Assembly: GCA_947565265.1 (NCBI GenBank) | Contig: CANOFK010000004.1 | Span: forward strand, 1-15,558 | Length of the DNA stretch: 15,558 nucleotides | Reading direction: 5' to 3' | Source of the DNA: an uncultured Clostridia bacterium | GTDB lineage: Bacteria > Bacillota > Clostridia > Oscillospirales > Acutalibacteraceae | In this document: piece by piece, positions 7,138 through 14,316 of the stretch | How the letters are laid out: each line of letters starts with the position of its first letter | How positions within the stretch are numbered: the first letter of the stretch is position 1 | Program-made: the position numbers and the translations under genes | The notes under the pieces: model-generated | Databases searched by the model: none | Told to the model about the DNA's origin: nothing | What the model saw: the letters and a program-made list of their open reading frames with translations, nothing else

Positions 7138-8547
7138 ATGTTTACCCGCAGCATCCCCCGCCGCTGGTTTGTCAACACCATTGGCGCGGTGTTCGTCATT
7201 TTGGTAGTCTTTGTTTCCACCCTCTCCGTGATGGTGCAAAGTTCCACCTACAACGGCATCGAACTGGCCCTTACCGGCCGTATGGACGAATTGCTCAACT
7301 GGCTTTCCGGCAGTTCGCGGGGCTATAAGACCTCCGAGTTCGCGGCCATTACACGGGACTATGTTGAAAACTACTTTCAAGATAAGTCGAAAATGGAGAT
7401 CATGGGCCTCTCAAAGGATGGGCGGGTCTTTATCACCTCCACCGGGTTTGAGCCGGACCGGGAACAACCTATGCCCGACTACAGCATGGCCCTCACCAGC
7501 CCCGATTCCTCCGGCAAATGGGTGGGGGAGTTGAACACCGGCGAAAAAGTGATGGCCATCACCCGCGCCGTGCGGGACGAAAACGGTATCCTCATTGGGT
7601 GCATCCGCTATATGGTATCCATGGAGCGGGCCGACCAGCAGACCCAGATGGTGATCGTGATCCTGATCGTGGCCGGGCTATTTATTATGCTGCTGCTTAC
7701 CTTCTCCGGTATGTACTTTATCCGCTCTATTTTGGTGCCCGTGCGCCAGGTCAGCCAGACTGCCCGGCAGATCGCCCAGGGGGACTTTGACGTGCGCATC
7801 AAAAAAGCCCGCAACGACGAGATCGGCCAGTTATGCGACACCATCAACGATATGGCCGGGGAACTGGGGGCCGCGGACCGCATGAAAAATGAGTTCATCT
7901 CCTCTGTTTCCCATGAACTGCGCACCCCCCTTACCGCCATTAAGGGTTGGGCCGAAACCCTGCGGGACGGGGCGGACAAAGCCACGGAGGAGAAGGGTAT
8001 GTCCGTGATCATCCGGGAGTCGGAGCGGCTTTCTGGGCTGGTGGAGGAACTGCTGGATTTCTCCCGCCTGCAAAACGGGCGGATGCAACTGGTCAGCGAG
8101 CGGATGGACATCCTGGCAGAACTGGACGAGGCCGTGTACCTATTTACCGAGCGGGCCCGTACCGAGGGCAAGGAGCTGATCTATCAGGAAAATATCTCCC
8201 TGGCCCCGGTGTATGGCGACCGCAACCGGCTGCGGCAGGTATTTGTCAACATAATCGACAATGCCCTAAAGTATACCAACGCCGGCGGCTCGGTTACGGT
8301 TTCCTCCCTGCTGGAGGAGGAACAGGTGCGGGTGATGGTGCAGGACACCGGCTGCGGCATCCCGGCGGAGCATCTGCCCAACGTTAAAAAGAAGTTTTAT
8401 AAGGCCAACCAGTTGGTACGGGGCTCTGGCATTGGCCTGGCCGTGGCAGACGAGATCATCGCCATGCATAACGGCTTGCTGGAACTGGAGAGCCGCGTGG
8501 GCAAAGGCACCAAAGTCACCATCACGATCCCGCTGTGCAAGGCTTAG
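7138..8547 (+). CDS. Membrane sensor histidine kinase
   Basis: This 469-aa kinase has the order TM1 (about 11-32), an extracytoplasmic region (about 33-170), TM2 (about 171-195), HAMP (about 196-248), a DHp/HisKA domain with H259 in VSHELRTPL, and a HATPase_c domain. ATP-site motifs are intact: N-box around N371/N375, DTGCGIP (403-409) and GSGIG (429-433). The external region contains a GLSKDGRVFITST strand and a later GILIGCIRYMV strand, suggestive of a single-Cache or PAS-like sensor fold. The ATG follows AAAGGAGG (7124-7131). It is the probable partner of the regulator just upstream, and the preceding lipoprotein may influence signal input. The 136-bp spacing to the regulator is unusually large for such a pair. 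Confidence 0.95.
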   Translation: MFTRSIPRRWFVNTIGAVFVILVVFVSTLSVMVQSSTYNGIELALTGRMDELLNWLSGSSRGYKTSEFAAITRDYVENYFQDKSKMEIMGLSKDGRVFITSTGFEPDREQPMPDYSMALTSPDSSGKWVGELNTGEKVMAITRAVRDENGILIGCIRYMVSMERADQQTQMVIVILIVAGLFIMLLLTFSGMYFIRSILVPVRQVSQTARQIAQGDFDVRIKKARNDEIGQLCDTINDMAGELGAADRMKNEFISSVSHELRTPLTAIKGWAETLRDGADKATEEKGMSVIIRESERLSGLVEELLDFSRLQNGRMQLVSERMDILAELDEAVYLFTERARTEGKELIYQENISLAPVYGDRNRLRQVFVNIIDNALKYTNAGGSVTVSSLLEEEQVRVMVQDTGCGIPAEHLPNVKKKFYKANQLVRGSGIGLAVADEIIAMHNGLLELESRVGKGTKVTITIPLCKA

Positions 8548-8596
8548 CGCCCCTTCCCTATTTTCTGGTTTATCCCCATAACAAAGGAGTTGTCCT

Positions 8597-9529
8597 ATGG
8601 CTAAAAAAATTACCACGATCGGCGGCCAGGCCCTTATGGAGGGCATTATGATGGTAGGGCCCAAACGGGTCACTGCCGCTTTTTGCGACGAGCAGGGCCG
8701 CATCACCACCGAGGACATTGTGTCCGAACGCCTGACCAAGAAATACCCCATTTTGGGTAAGCCCTTTATCCGGGGCGTCTTTGCCATGATCGACACTTTC
8801 CGGCTGGGCTACAAGGCCCTCTCCCTTTCCGCCGATAAGATCACGGGCGGAGAAGAGGAGGAGCTTACCGGCCTGGATAAATGGCTGGACGACCATCTGG
8901 GCAGCAAAGTTACCGGGGTTATTATGGCCATTGGCTCGGTGCTGGGGGTGGCCTTGGCCATCGGGCTGTTTTTTATGCTGCCCACCTTCCTCTTCAACCT
9001 GTTGCAGGGCCTTACCGGCGATATCTCCGGCTGGCGTTCGGTATTTGAAGGGGTACTGCGCATCGCTATTTTTGTAGGGTACATCCTGCTGATCTCTTTG
9101 ATGCCGGACATCCGGCGAGTGTTCCAGTACCATGGGGCTGAACATAAGACCATCTTCTGCTACGAGGCCGATTTACCCCTTACGGTGGAGAATGTCCGGG
9201 CACAAGGGCGTTTCCACCCCCGCTGCGGCACCAGCTTTATGGCCCTTATGCTGCTGCTGGGGATCATCGTGGGCTTTTTTATCCCCTTCTCCAACCCGGT
9301 GCTGCGCACGGTGGTCAAGCTGCTGTGCATCCCGGTCATCGTAAACATCGGGTATGAGGTGCAGAAGTTCTGCGCCCGCCATGACAGCGCTTTTTCCCGC
9401 ATTATAACCGCCCCCGGGCTGTGGATGCAACGCATTACCGTCAGGGAGCCGGACAGCCGGATGATCGAGGCGGCCATTGCCGCTATGGAGGCGGTCATCC
9501 CTGAAAACGGCGAGGATCTGGTACAATGA
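8597..9529 (+). CDS. yqhQ: DUF1385 / YqhQ-like integral membrane protein
   Basis: This 310-aa protein matches the DUF1385 family. The N-terminus IGGQALMEGIMMVGP and the central YHGAEHKTIFCYE (178-190) and RFHPRCGTSF (205-214) are the family's conserved blocks. About four membrane segments are visible (roughly 104-136, 150-169, 214-231 and 237-254). No biochemical function is established for the family. The ATG follows AAAGGAG (8583-8589), 49 bp after the kinase stop, with no terminator in between. Its last four bases overlap prmC, and this pairing is common in Firmicutes. Confidence 0.92.
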   Translation: MAKKITTIGGQALMEGIMMVGPKRVTAAFCDEQGRITTEDIVSERLTKKYPILGKPFIRGVFAMIDTFRLGYKALSLSADKITGGEEEELTGLDKWLDDHLGSKVTGVIMAIGSVLGVALAIGLFFMLPTFLFNLLQGLTGDISGWRSVFEGVLRIAIFVGYILLISLMPDIRRVFQYHGAEHKTIFCYEADLPLTVENVRAQGRFHPRCGTSFMALMLLLGIIVGFFIPFSNPVLRTVVKLLCIPVIVNIGYEVQKFCARHDSAFSRIITAPGLWMQRITVREPDSRMIEAAIAAMEAVIPENGEDLVQ

Positions 9530-10374
9530 CGTACCAGGCGCTGTACAGGGAGGCACGGGCCCGCCTGGCAGAGGCCGGTATAGATTCCCCCGGCTTTGAC
9601 GCGTCCGTGCTGGCAGAGAAGTTTTTGGGCGCCGGCTGGCCCGCTCTGTCCCTTAAGGGCGAGGAGCCCGTATCCGCCCCGGCAGAGGGGGCCTTCCGGC
9701 AGGCCGTGGCCCAGCGGGCAGCCCGCCGGCCCCTACAGTACATTGTGGGGGAGTGGCCCTTTATGTCCCTGACGCTGGCCGTGGGCGAGGGGGTGCTCAT
9801 CCCACGGGAGGACACTGCCGTAGTGGTCGAGGCCTTAGCCGCCCAGTTGGCGGATGTACGAGCCCCGCAAGGGCTGGATCTATGCAGTGGCACCGGGGCT
9901 GCCGGGCTGGGGCTTTGTTCCCTGGTGCCTGCGGCAGGGGCCTGTGTAGAGGTGTCTGATACTGCCTTGGGCTATTTGCGGGAAAACCTGGCCCGTTACC
10001 CCCAGTATGCCCTAAAGGCTGTGCAGGCTGATGTATTGGCCCCAGAAACCCCTGCCCTATTTGCCGGGGGGCTGGATTTTTTGCTGGCAAACCCCCCTTA
10101 TATTGCCGCGGATGAACTGCCCAGCCTACAGCCTGAGGTACAGCGGGAACCCGCCCTGGCGCTGGACGGGGGCAGGGACGGGTTGGTATTCTACCGGGCT
10201 ATGGCGAAAAACTGGCTGGCCCTGCTGCGGCCCGGTGGGGTACTGGCCGTAGAGATTGGCGACACCCAGGCCGGGGCGGTTTGCGGGATCTTCCGGGCCG
10301 CAGGGATGGACAGGCTATCGGTATACAAGGATCTGGCCGGACTGGACCGGGCCGTGCTCTGTACAAAGCCATAA
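9526..10374 (+). CDS. prmC: Release-factor glutamine N5-methyltransferase PrmC
   Basis: This 282-aa SAM-dependent methyltransferase modifies the GGQ glutamine of peptide release factors RF1 and RF2 in the cytoplasm. An N-terminal helical domain (about 1-75) is followed by LIPREDT (91-97), the SAM-binding DLCSGTGAAGLGL (118-130) and the catalytic NPPY (189-192), which defines the glutamine/adenine N-methyltransferase class. The length is normal. The ATG overlaps the preceding stop as ATGA, implying translational coupling. prfA, its usual neighbour in Firmicutes, is not downstream; a terminator follows instead. Confidence 0.95.
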   Translation: MTYQALYREARARLAEAGIDSPGFDASVLAEKFLGAGWPALSLKGEEPVSAPAEGAFRQAVAQRAARRPLQYIVGEWPFMSLTLAVGEGVLIPREDTAVVVEALAAQLADVRAPQGLDLCSGTGAAGLGLCSLVPAAGACVEVSDTALGYLRENLARYPQYALKAVQADVLAPETPALFAGGLDFLLANPPYIAADELPSLQPEVQREPALALDGGRDGLVFYRAMAKNWLALLRPGGVLAVEIGDTQAGAVCGIFRAAGMDRLSVYKDLAGLDRAVLCTKP

Positions 10375-10380
10375 AGGTGC

Positions 10381-10412
10381 AAAAAGCGTCCGCATAACCT
10401 GCGGGCGCTTTT
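10381..10412. terminator. Bidirectional intrinsic terminator between prmC and recX
   Basis: AAAAGCG-T-CCGCA (10382-10394) pairs with TGCGG-G-CGCTTTT (10400-10412) around the loop TAACC, with one G-U pair in the DNA-as-RNA stem. A-rich and T-rich flanks on opposite sides let it serve both the plus-strand prmC operon and the minus-strand recA-recX operon, which converge here. Confidence 0.88.
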
Positions 10413-10449
10413 CCTTGTCATAAACTGGCGTACCGGGGGGCAGACTGCC

Positions 10450-11067
10450 TCAATCCCAATCCTCTTCCTCTTTCATGCCGTGGCGGATCTGCTCATAGCT
10501 ATAGCCCAGCCGCTGTAGGCCGTTGATGGCCCGGCGGCGCTGCTTTTCGTCCTCCCGCCAGCCGGGGTACTTCCGCTCCAGCACCTGGCGGAGGTTCTCC
10601 TCCTGCAACTCGCCCGCATATTCCGCCAATAGCTGGTCAATCAGCTCGCTGTCAATCCCCTTAAGCCGCAACTCCTGCCGTACCCGGTAGGGGCCGTATT
10701 TTTTACGGGTAAACAACTCCTTGGCCCGGCGGCGGGCATAGTTTTCGTCATCGACCAGGCCCAGTTCTTCCATCCGCTGGGCCGCTGCCTGGGCAGCCTC
10801 TACAGAGGCCGCTGTGCGGGCGATCTTCTCCGTCAACTCTTTTTTGGAATGATCCCTGTGCTCCAGCAGGTACAGGGCCTTTTCATTGGCCCGGCGGGCA
10901 TCAGAGGCTAAAATCAACGCATGAAGTTCCTCGTCCGTCAGCGTATCTCCGGGCCGCAGGCCAGCCTGTAGGTAGGTTTCCGTGTCCACCTTCACGGCAG
11001 GCTCGCCGTCTATGTATAGCTGCGTCAGCCGGTGGCGGCGGGGTTCGGCGGCAGTCAGTTCCATCAT
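10450..11067 (-). CDS. recX: Regulatory protein RecX
   Basis: This 205-aa, mostly helical protein belongs to the RecX family, which binds RecA filaments and modulates their activity. Family-like blocks are [33 protein letters not shown] followed by [16 protein letters not shown], and a C-terminal third helical repeat ending near [11 protein letters not shown]. It begins inside the recA stop codon (ATGA, 4-bp overlap), so it is translated from the recA mRNA. A second ATG directly follows the first (11064-11062) and is an equally possible start. Confidence 0.92.
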   Translation of the reverse strand: MMELTAAEPRRHRLTQLYIDGEPAVKVDTETYLQAGLRPGDTLTDEELHALILASDARRANEKALYLLEHRDHSKKELTEKIARTAASVEAAQAAAQRMEELGLVDDENYARRRAKELFTRKKYGPYRVRQELRLKGIDSELIDQLLAEYAGELQEENLRQVLERKYPGWREDEKQRRRAINGLQRLGYSYEQIRHGMKEEEDWD

Positions 11068-12236
11068 TCGTCATCCACCGTGATGTCCAGGTTTAACTGG
11101 TCGCTGGGAACAGGCCGAGAGGCTTTGGCAGGGGCAGCGGGCTCCTCCGTAGCGGTTTCCTCTGCCGGGGCCGCTGCGGGTTTGGCGCCCGGCTTGGCGA
11201 ACAGCTTGTCTACATTGGCCCGCACCTGGGCCTCTATCTCCTTGGCGGTTTCCGGGTTGGCGGTAAGGAAGTCCTTCACCTTCTCGCGGCCCTGGCCAAT
11301 GCGCTGGCCATTGTAGGAGAACCAGGAACCGCTTTTCTGGATCACTTCCAACTGGACGGAGATGTCGATCAGCTCACCCATGCGGGAGATGCCCTGGCCG
11401 TAAAGCACGTCAAATTCTGCGGTGCGGAAGGGCGGGGCCACCTTGTTCTTTACCACCTTGGCCTTTGTGTGGGCGCCAATGACCTCTGTCCCGCTTTTTA
11501 TCACTTCCCCTTTGCGCACGTCAATGCGCACAGAGGCATAGTATTTCAGGGCCCGGCCGCCGGTGGTCACCTCAGGGCTGCCGTACATAACGCCCACCTT
11601 CTCCCGTAGCTGGTTGATAAAGATGGCCACGCAGTTGGACTTGGAGATCGCCCCGGCCAGTTTCCGGGTGGCCTGGCTCATCAACCGGGCCTGCAAGCCC
11701 ACGTGCGAGTCTCCCATATCCCCTTCTATCTCCGCCCTGGGCACCAGCGCCGCTACGGAGTCGATGACGATCACATCAATGGCGTTGGAACGCACCAACG
11801 CCTCGGTGATCTCCAAGGCCTGCTCGCCGGTATCCGGCTGGGAAACCAGCAGGCTTTCCACATCCACCCCCAGGTTCCCGGCATAGATCGGGTCCAGGGC
11901 GTGTTCTACGTCAATAAAAGCCGCGTTGCCCCCCAGTTTCTGCCCTTCTGCCACACAGTGCAGGGCCAGCGTGGTCTTACCGGAGGATTCGGGTCCGTAT
12001 ATCTCCACAATACGGCCCCTGGGCAGGCCGCCGATACCCAGCGCCATATCCAGCGAAAGGGAGCCGGTAGGGATGGACTCCACGTTTAAATAGGAGTTCT
12101 GGCCCAGCCGCATGACCGCGCCCTCGCCAAACTGTTTCTTTATCTGAGAAAGCGCGGTGTCCAAGGCCTTCAGACGATCCGCGCTTTTTGTGATATCCGC
12201 CCTGGTAGAAATGGGGGCTTGTTTCTTTTCGGCCAT
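11064..12236 (-). CDS. recA: Recombinase RecA
   Basis: This 390-aa DNA-strand-exchange ATPase works in homologous recombination and stimulates LexA self-cleavage. Walker A GPESSGKT lies at 81-88, the catalytic E111 follows in IDVEHALDP, Walker B is IDVIVIDS (153-160), and the DNA-binding loops L1 ([20 protein letters not shown]) and L2 (from [10 protein letters not shown]) are intact. The N-terminus is about 15 residues longer than in E. coli RecA, and the C-terminus is an Ala/Pro/Glu-rich tail from about 350 ending in acidic TVDDE. The ATG has a strong AAGGAGGA (12244-12251) 7 nt upstream. Confidence 0.98.
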   Translation of the reverse strand: MAEKKQAPISTRADITKSADRLKALDTALSQIKKQFGEGAVMRLGQNSYLNVESIPTGSLSLDMALGIGGLPRGRIVEIYGPESSGKTTLALHCVAEGQKLGGNAAFIDVEHALDPIYAGNLGVDVESLLVSQPDTGEQALEITEALVRSNAIDVIVIDSVAALVPRAEIEGDMGDSHVGLQARLMSQATRKLAGAISKSNCVAIFINQLREKVGVMYGSPEVTTGGRALKYYASVRIDVRKGEVIKSGTEVIGAHTKAKVVKNKVAPPFRTAEFDVLYGQGISRMGELIDISVQLEVIQKSGSWFSYNGQRIGQGREKVKDFLTANPETAKEIEAQVRANVDKLFAKPGAKPAAAPAEETATEEPAAPAKASRPVPSDQLNLDITVDDE

Positions 12237-12273
12237 TCTAACATCCTCCTTATGCTGCCTGCTGCTTACGCAA

Positions 12274-12289
12274 TATCTTGTATAAGATA
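12274..12289. promoter_or_regulatory. Palindrome just downstream of the recA -10 box (possible operator)
   Basis: TATCTT-GTAT-AAGATA is a perfect 6-bp inverted repeat abutting the -10 hexamer on the minus strand, so it covers the expected transcription start. That is a good position for a repressor. It does not match the Gram-positive LexA box GAAC-N4-GTTC, and none of those occurs between 12237 and 12371. Confidence 0.4.
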
Positions 12290-12318
12290 ATTATACAGGA
12301 AATCACCGGGAAAAGCAA
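12290..12318 (-). promoter_or_regulatory. recA promoter
   Basis: On the minus strand, TTGCTT (12318-12313), a 17-bp spacer and a perfect TATAAT (12295-12290). Initiation is expected near 12283, leaving a leader of about 47 nt that contains the strong ribosome site. The promoter is downstream of the ptsI terminator, so recA-recX appears to be transcribed on its own. Confidence 0.75.
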
Positions 12319-12335
12319 TAGCATGGGGAAAATAT

Positions 12336-12367
12336 CATGGGCCTGGGCAGCCTTGCCCAGGCCCATG
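12336..12367 (-). terminator. ptsI intrinsic terminator
   Basis: CATGGGCCTGGGCA (12336-12349) and TGCCCAGGCCCATG (12354-12367) form a perfect GC-rich 14-bp stem with the loop GCCT, starting 4 nt past the ptsI stop. On the minus strand the sequence after it reads ATATTTTCCCC, so the U-tract is short but present. Confidence 0.75.
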
Positions 12368-12371
12368 CGCC

Positions 12372-14081
12372 TTATTCTTCCCCAACAGCTTTGGCCATAA
12401 GCCTAGCCACTTCCCCTTCGGTAGCAAGCCCCAGGGCCTGGACGGCCAGTTGTTTGGTTTCCGCCCGGCTCCACCGGGAGATAGCGCCCCGCACCTGTAC
12501 CACCATTGCCGCCGACACACTAAAACTGCTGACCCCAAAGGCCATCAGCAAGGGGATAAGCCGGGGGTCTGCGGCGGCCTCCCCACAGATGCTTACAGGT
12601 ATACCGGCCCCGGCGCCGCAGCGGATAATGTGCCGTAGGCACCACAGCACCGCCGGTTGCAAGGCCGAATGCAGGCCTGCCACCCGAGGGTTGCCCCGGT
12701 CACAAGCCATTAAGTAGCCGGTCAGGTCATTGGTGCCGATGCTGAAAAAGTCTGCTACTGCCGCCAGATGTGCGGCCATAACCGCAGCGGCGGGGGTTTC
12801 GATCATGACCCCCAAAGGTAGGCTTTCCGCATGGGGCACCCCTTGTGCCTCCAGTTGCGCTGCGGCCTCGGCCAACAGGCTGCGGCTGGCCAGCACCTCT
12901 TCTACCGTTGTAACCATGGGCAAAAGGATCCGCAAATCCTGCCCTTCTCCGGCCCGCAGCAGGGCCCGTAGCTGGGTGAGGAATACCTCCCGGTGGCCAA
13001 GACACCAGCGGATGCCCCGTGTCCCCAAAAAGGGGTTGTCTTCCTCGTACTGCTCCAGGCAGGGAACCCGCTTATCTCCGCCAATGTCTAAAATGCGCAC
13101 AACCACCGGCCGCCCCCCCGCACCCTGCACGGCCTGGGCATAGGCTGTATACTGCTCCTGTTCATCCGGCGGAACCTCCCGGTTCATAAAAAGGTATTCG
13201 GTGCGGAATAACCCGATACCCTCGGCTCCTGCCTCAACGGCCCTAGCCGCGCCACAGGGCATGGTGATGTTGGCATACAGGCTATAGGTTTCGCCGCTGG
13301 CTGCCTGGGTCTTTCTATCCCGGAAGTGCTCCATTTGCTGCCGCCTGGCAAGGAAAGCGTCACGCCGGCGGCTGTAATCCGCAATCACCCCGGCGGCCGG
13401 CGAGCAGATCACCTCGCCCAGGCTGCCATCCACAATGACCAGGCCTCCCCCGGCCAGGGCCTGCATAGCGCCGGCCACACCGCACACGGCCGGCACACCC
13501 AGCGCCCGGGCCAAAATGGCCGCATGGGACGTCTGCCCACCCCGCTCCGTAACAATCCCCACAATATGCTCCCGATCAATACCCGCCATTACAGAAGGGC
13601 TCAGTTCTTTTGTGACCAGGATGGTATCTTTCGGGATGCCGCATAGATCTGTGTCCTCCACCCCCAACAGCACGCACAGCAGGGCATGGCGCATATCCCG
13701 GATATCCGCAGCGCGCAGCCTGGTCAATTCGTCGTGGGATTCCGAAAAAGTTTCTATGTAGCGGTCGCAGGTAGTTTGCAGGGCAGTTTCGGCACAAATC
13801 CCGTTCCCAATCATACCGGCCAACTCCTCTTGCAAGCCAGGGTCGCTGATCATTTCGATATGTGATTCCAAAATATGCGCGCCTTCACACCCGGCCGACC
13901 GGTGAAGCTGTTCTGCCTGCCGGGCCGTATTGCGGCAAAAGGTTCCTACGGCCTGTTTCAGCCGCTCCAATTCCGTGTTTGGGTCGATGGGGCGGCTGGG
14001 GTCAAAATACAGGCTCTGCTCCTGTAGCAACATAACCTGCCCCAGGCCTATGCCTTGAGAAACAGCAATACCTTGCAGCAT
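12372..14081 (-). CDS. ptsI: PTS phosphoenolpyruvate-protein phosphotransferase (enzyme I)
   Basis: This enzyme transfers phosphate from PEP to HPr, the first step of the sugar phosphotransferase system, in the cytoplasm. Using the start at 14081 gives 569 aa, the usual enzyme I length. Visible motifs are the N-terminal QGIAVSQGIGLG, the phosphohistidine site GGQTSHAAILAR (H186), PEP-site GIGLFRTEYLFM (about 288-299), and the C-terminal ICGEAAADP with the conserved active-site cysteine. The reading frame stays open to an ATG at 14138, but that ATG lies inside a hairpin without a ribosome site; 14081 has GAGGTGA 5 nt upstream. An ATG at 14117 preceded by GGGAG is a second choice. HPr (ptsH) is not in the window. 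Confidence 0.93.
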   Translation of the reverse strand: MLQGIAVSQGIGLGQVMLLQEQSLYFDPSRPIDPNTELERLKQAVGTFCRNTARQAEQLHRSAGCEGAHILESHIEMISDPGLQEELAGMIGNGICAETALQTTCDRYIETFSESHDELTRLRAADIRDMRHALLCVLLGVEDTDLCGIPKDTILVTKELSPSVMAGIDREHIVGIVTERGGQTSHAAILARALGVPAVCGVAGAMQALAGGGLVIVDGSLGEVICSPAAGVIADYSRRRDAFLARRQQMEHFRDRKTQAASGETYSLYANITMPCGAARAVEAGAEGIGLFRTEYLFMNREVPPDEQEQYTAYAQAVQGAGGRPVVVRILDIGGDKRVPCLEQYEEDNPFLGTRGIRWCLGHREVFLTQLRALLRAGEGQDLRILLPMVTTVEEVLASRSLLAEAAAQLEAQGVPHAESLPLGVMIETPAAAVMAAHLAAVADFFSIGTNDLTGYLMACDRGNPRVAGLHSALQPAVLWCLRHIIRCGAGAGIPVSICGEAAADPRLIPLLMAFGVSSFSVSAAMVVQVRGAISRWSRAETKQLAVQALGLATEGEVARLMAKAVGEE

Positions 14082-14086
14082 GGGAG

Positions 14087-14093
14087 TCACCTC
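14087..14093 (-). promoter_or_regulatory. Ribosome binding site deciding the ptsI start
   Basis: GAGGTGA on the minus strand sits 5 nt before the ATG at 14081. It is the strongest anti-16S match among the three in-frame candidate starts (14138, 14117, 14081), and only this start gives the protein length and N-terminus usual for enzyme I. Confidence 0.75.
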
Positions 14094-14126
14094 GCTCACA
14101 TTGATAATGGCGTTCATGATGGGCTC

Positions 14127-14160
14127 CCAGGCTGCCATCCCGGCCGGGAGAGCAGCCTGG
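14127..14160 (-). other. Nested hairpin in the ptsI leader
   Basis: CCAGGCTGC (14127-14135) pairs with GCAGCCTGG (14152-14160), and within it TCCCGGCCGGGA (14138-14149) is itself a 12-bp palindrome. In the ptsI transcript this would be a strong stem starting about 45 nt before the preferred start codon. No U-tract follows, so it looks more like a leader structure than a terminator. Confidence 0.6.
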
Positions 14161-14316
14161 AAACAAGGGTTTGTGATATCTTACACGGTTGCATGATATA
14201 TCATCTATTCTTATAGTCGGAATTTTTTTACAGAAAGTAAGGCTTTTTATGCAAAAGCGCGAATTAATTTGAGGAAAATGAAACCAGTTTTGTAACCGGG
14301 CGGAAGAGCCCTTGGC
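14161..14316. other. Intergenic region upstream of ptsI with a 12-bp palindrome
   Basis: This AT-rich stretch must hold the ptsI promoter unless ptsI is read through from the upstream gene. ATGATATATCAT (14193-14204) is a perfect 12-bp palindrome. A minus-strand TATAAG (14213-14208) is a possible -10 box, but no good -35 box stands at standard spacing. Two weak hairpins, GCTTTT/AAAAGC (14242-14258) and GGGC/GCCC (14298-14311), lie after the O-antigen-ligase-like gene; neither makes a convincing terminator. Confidence 0.5.

Noticed and set aside
14082..14138. 19-residue N-terminal extension of enzyme I
   Set aside because: It would start inside a stable hairpin without a ribosome site and make the protein longer than the family; the start at 14081 fits better.
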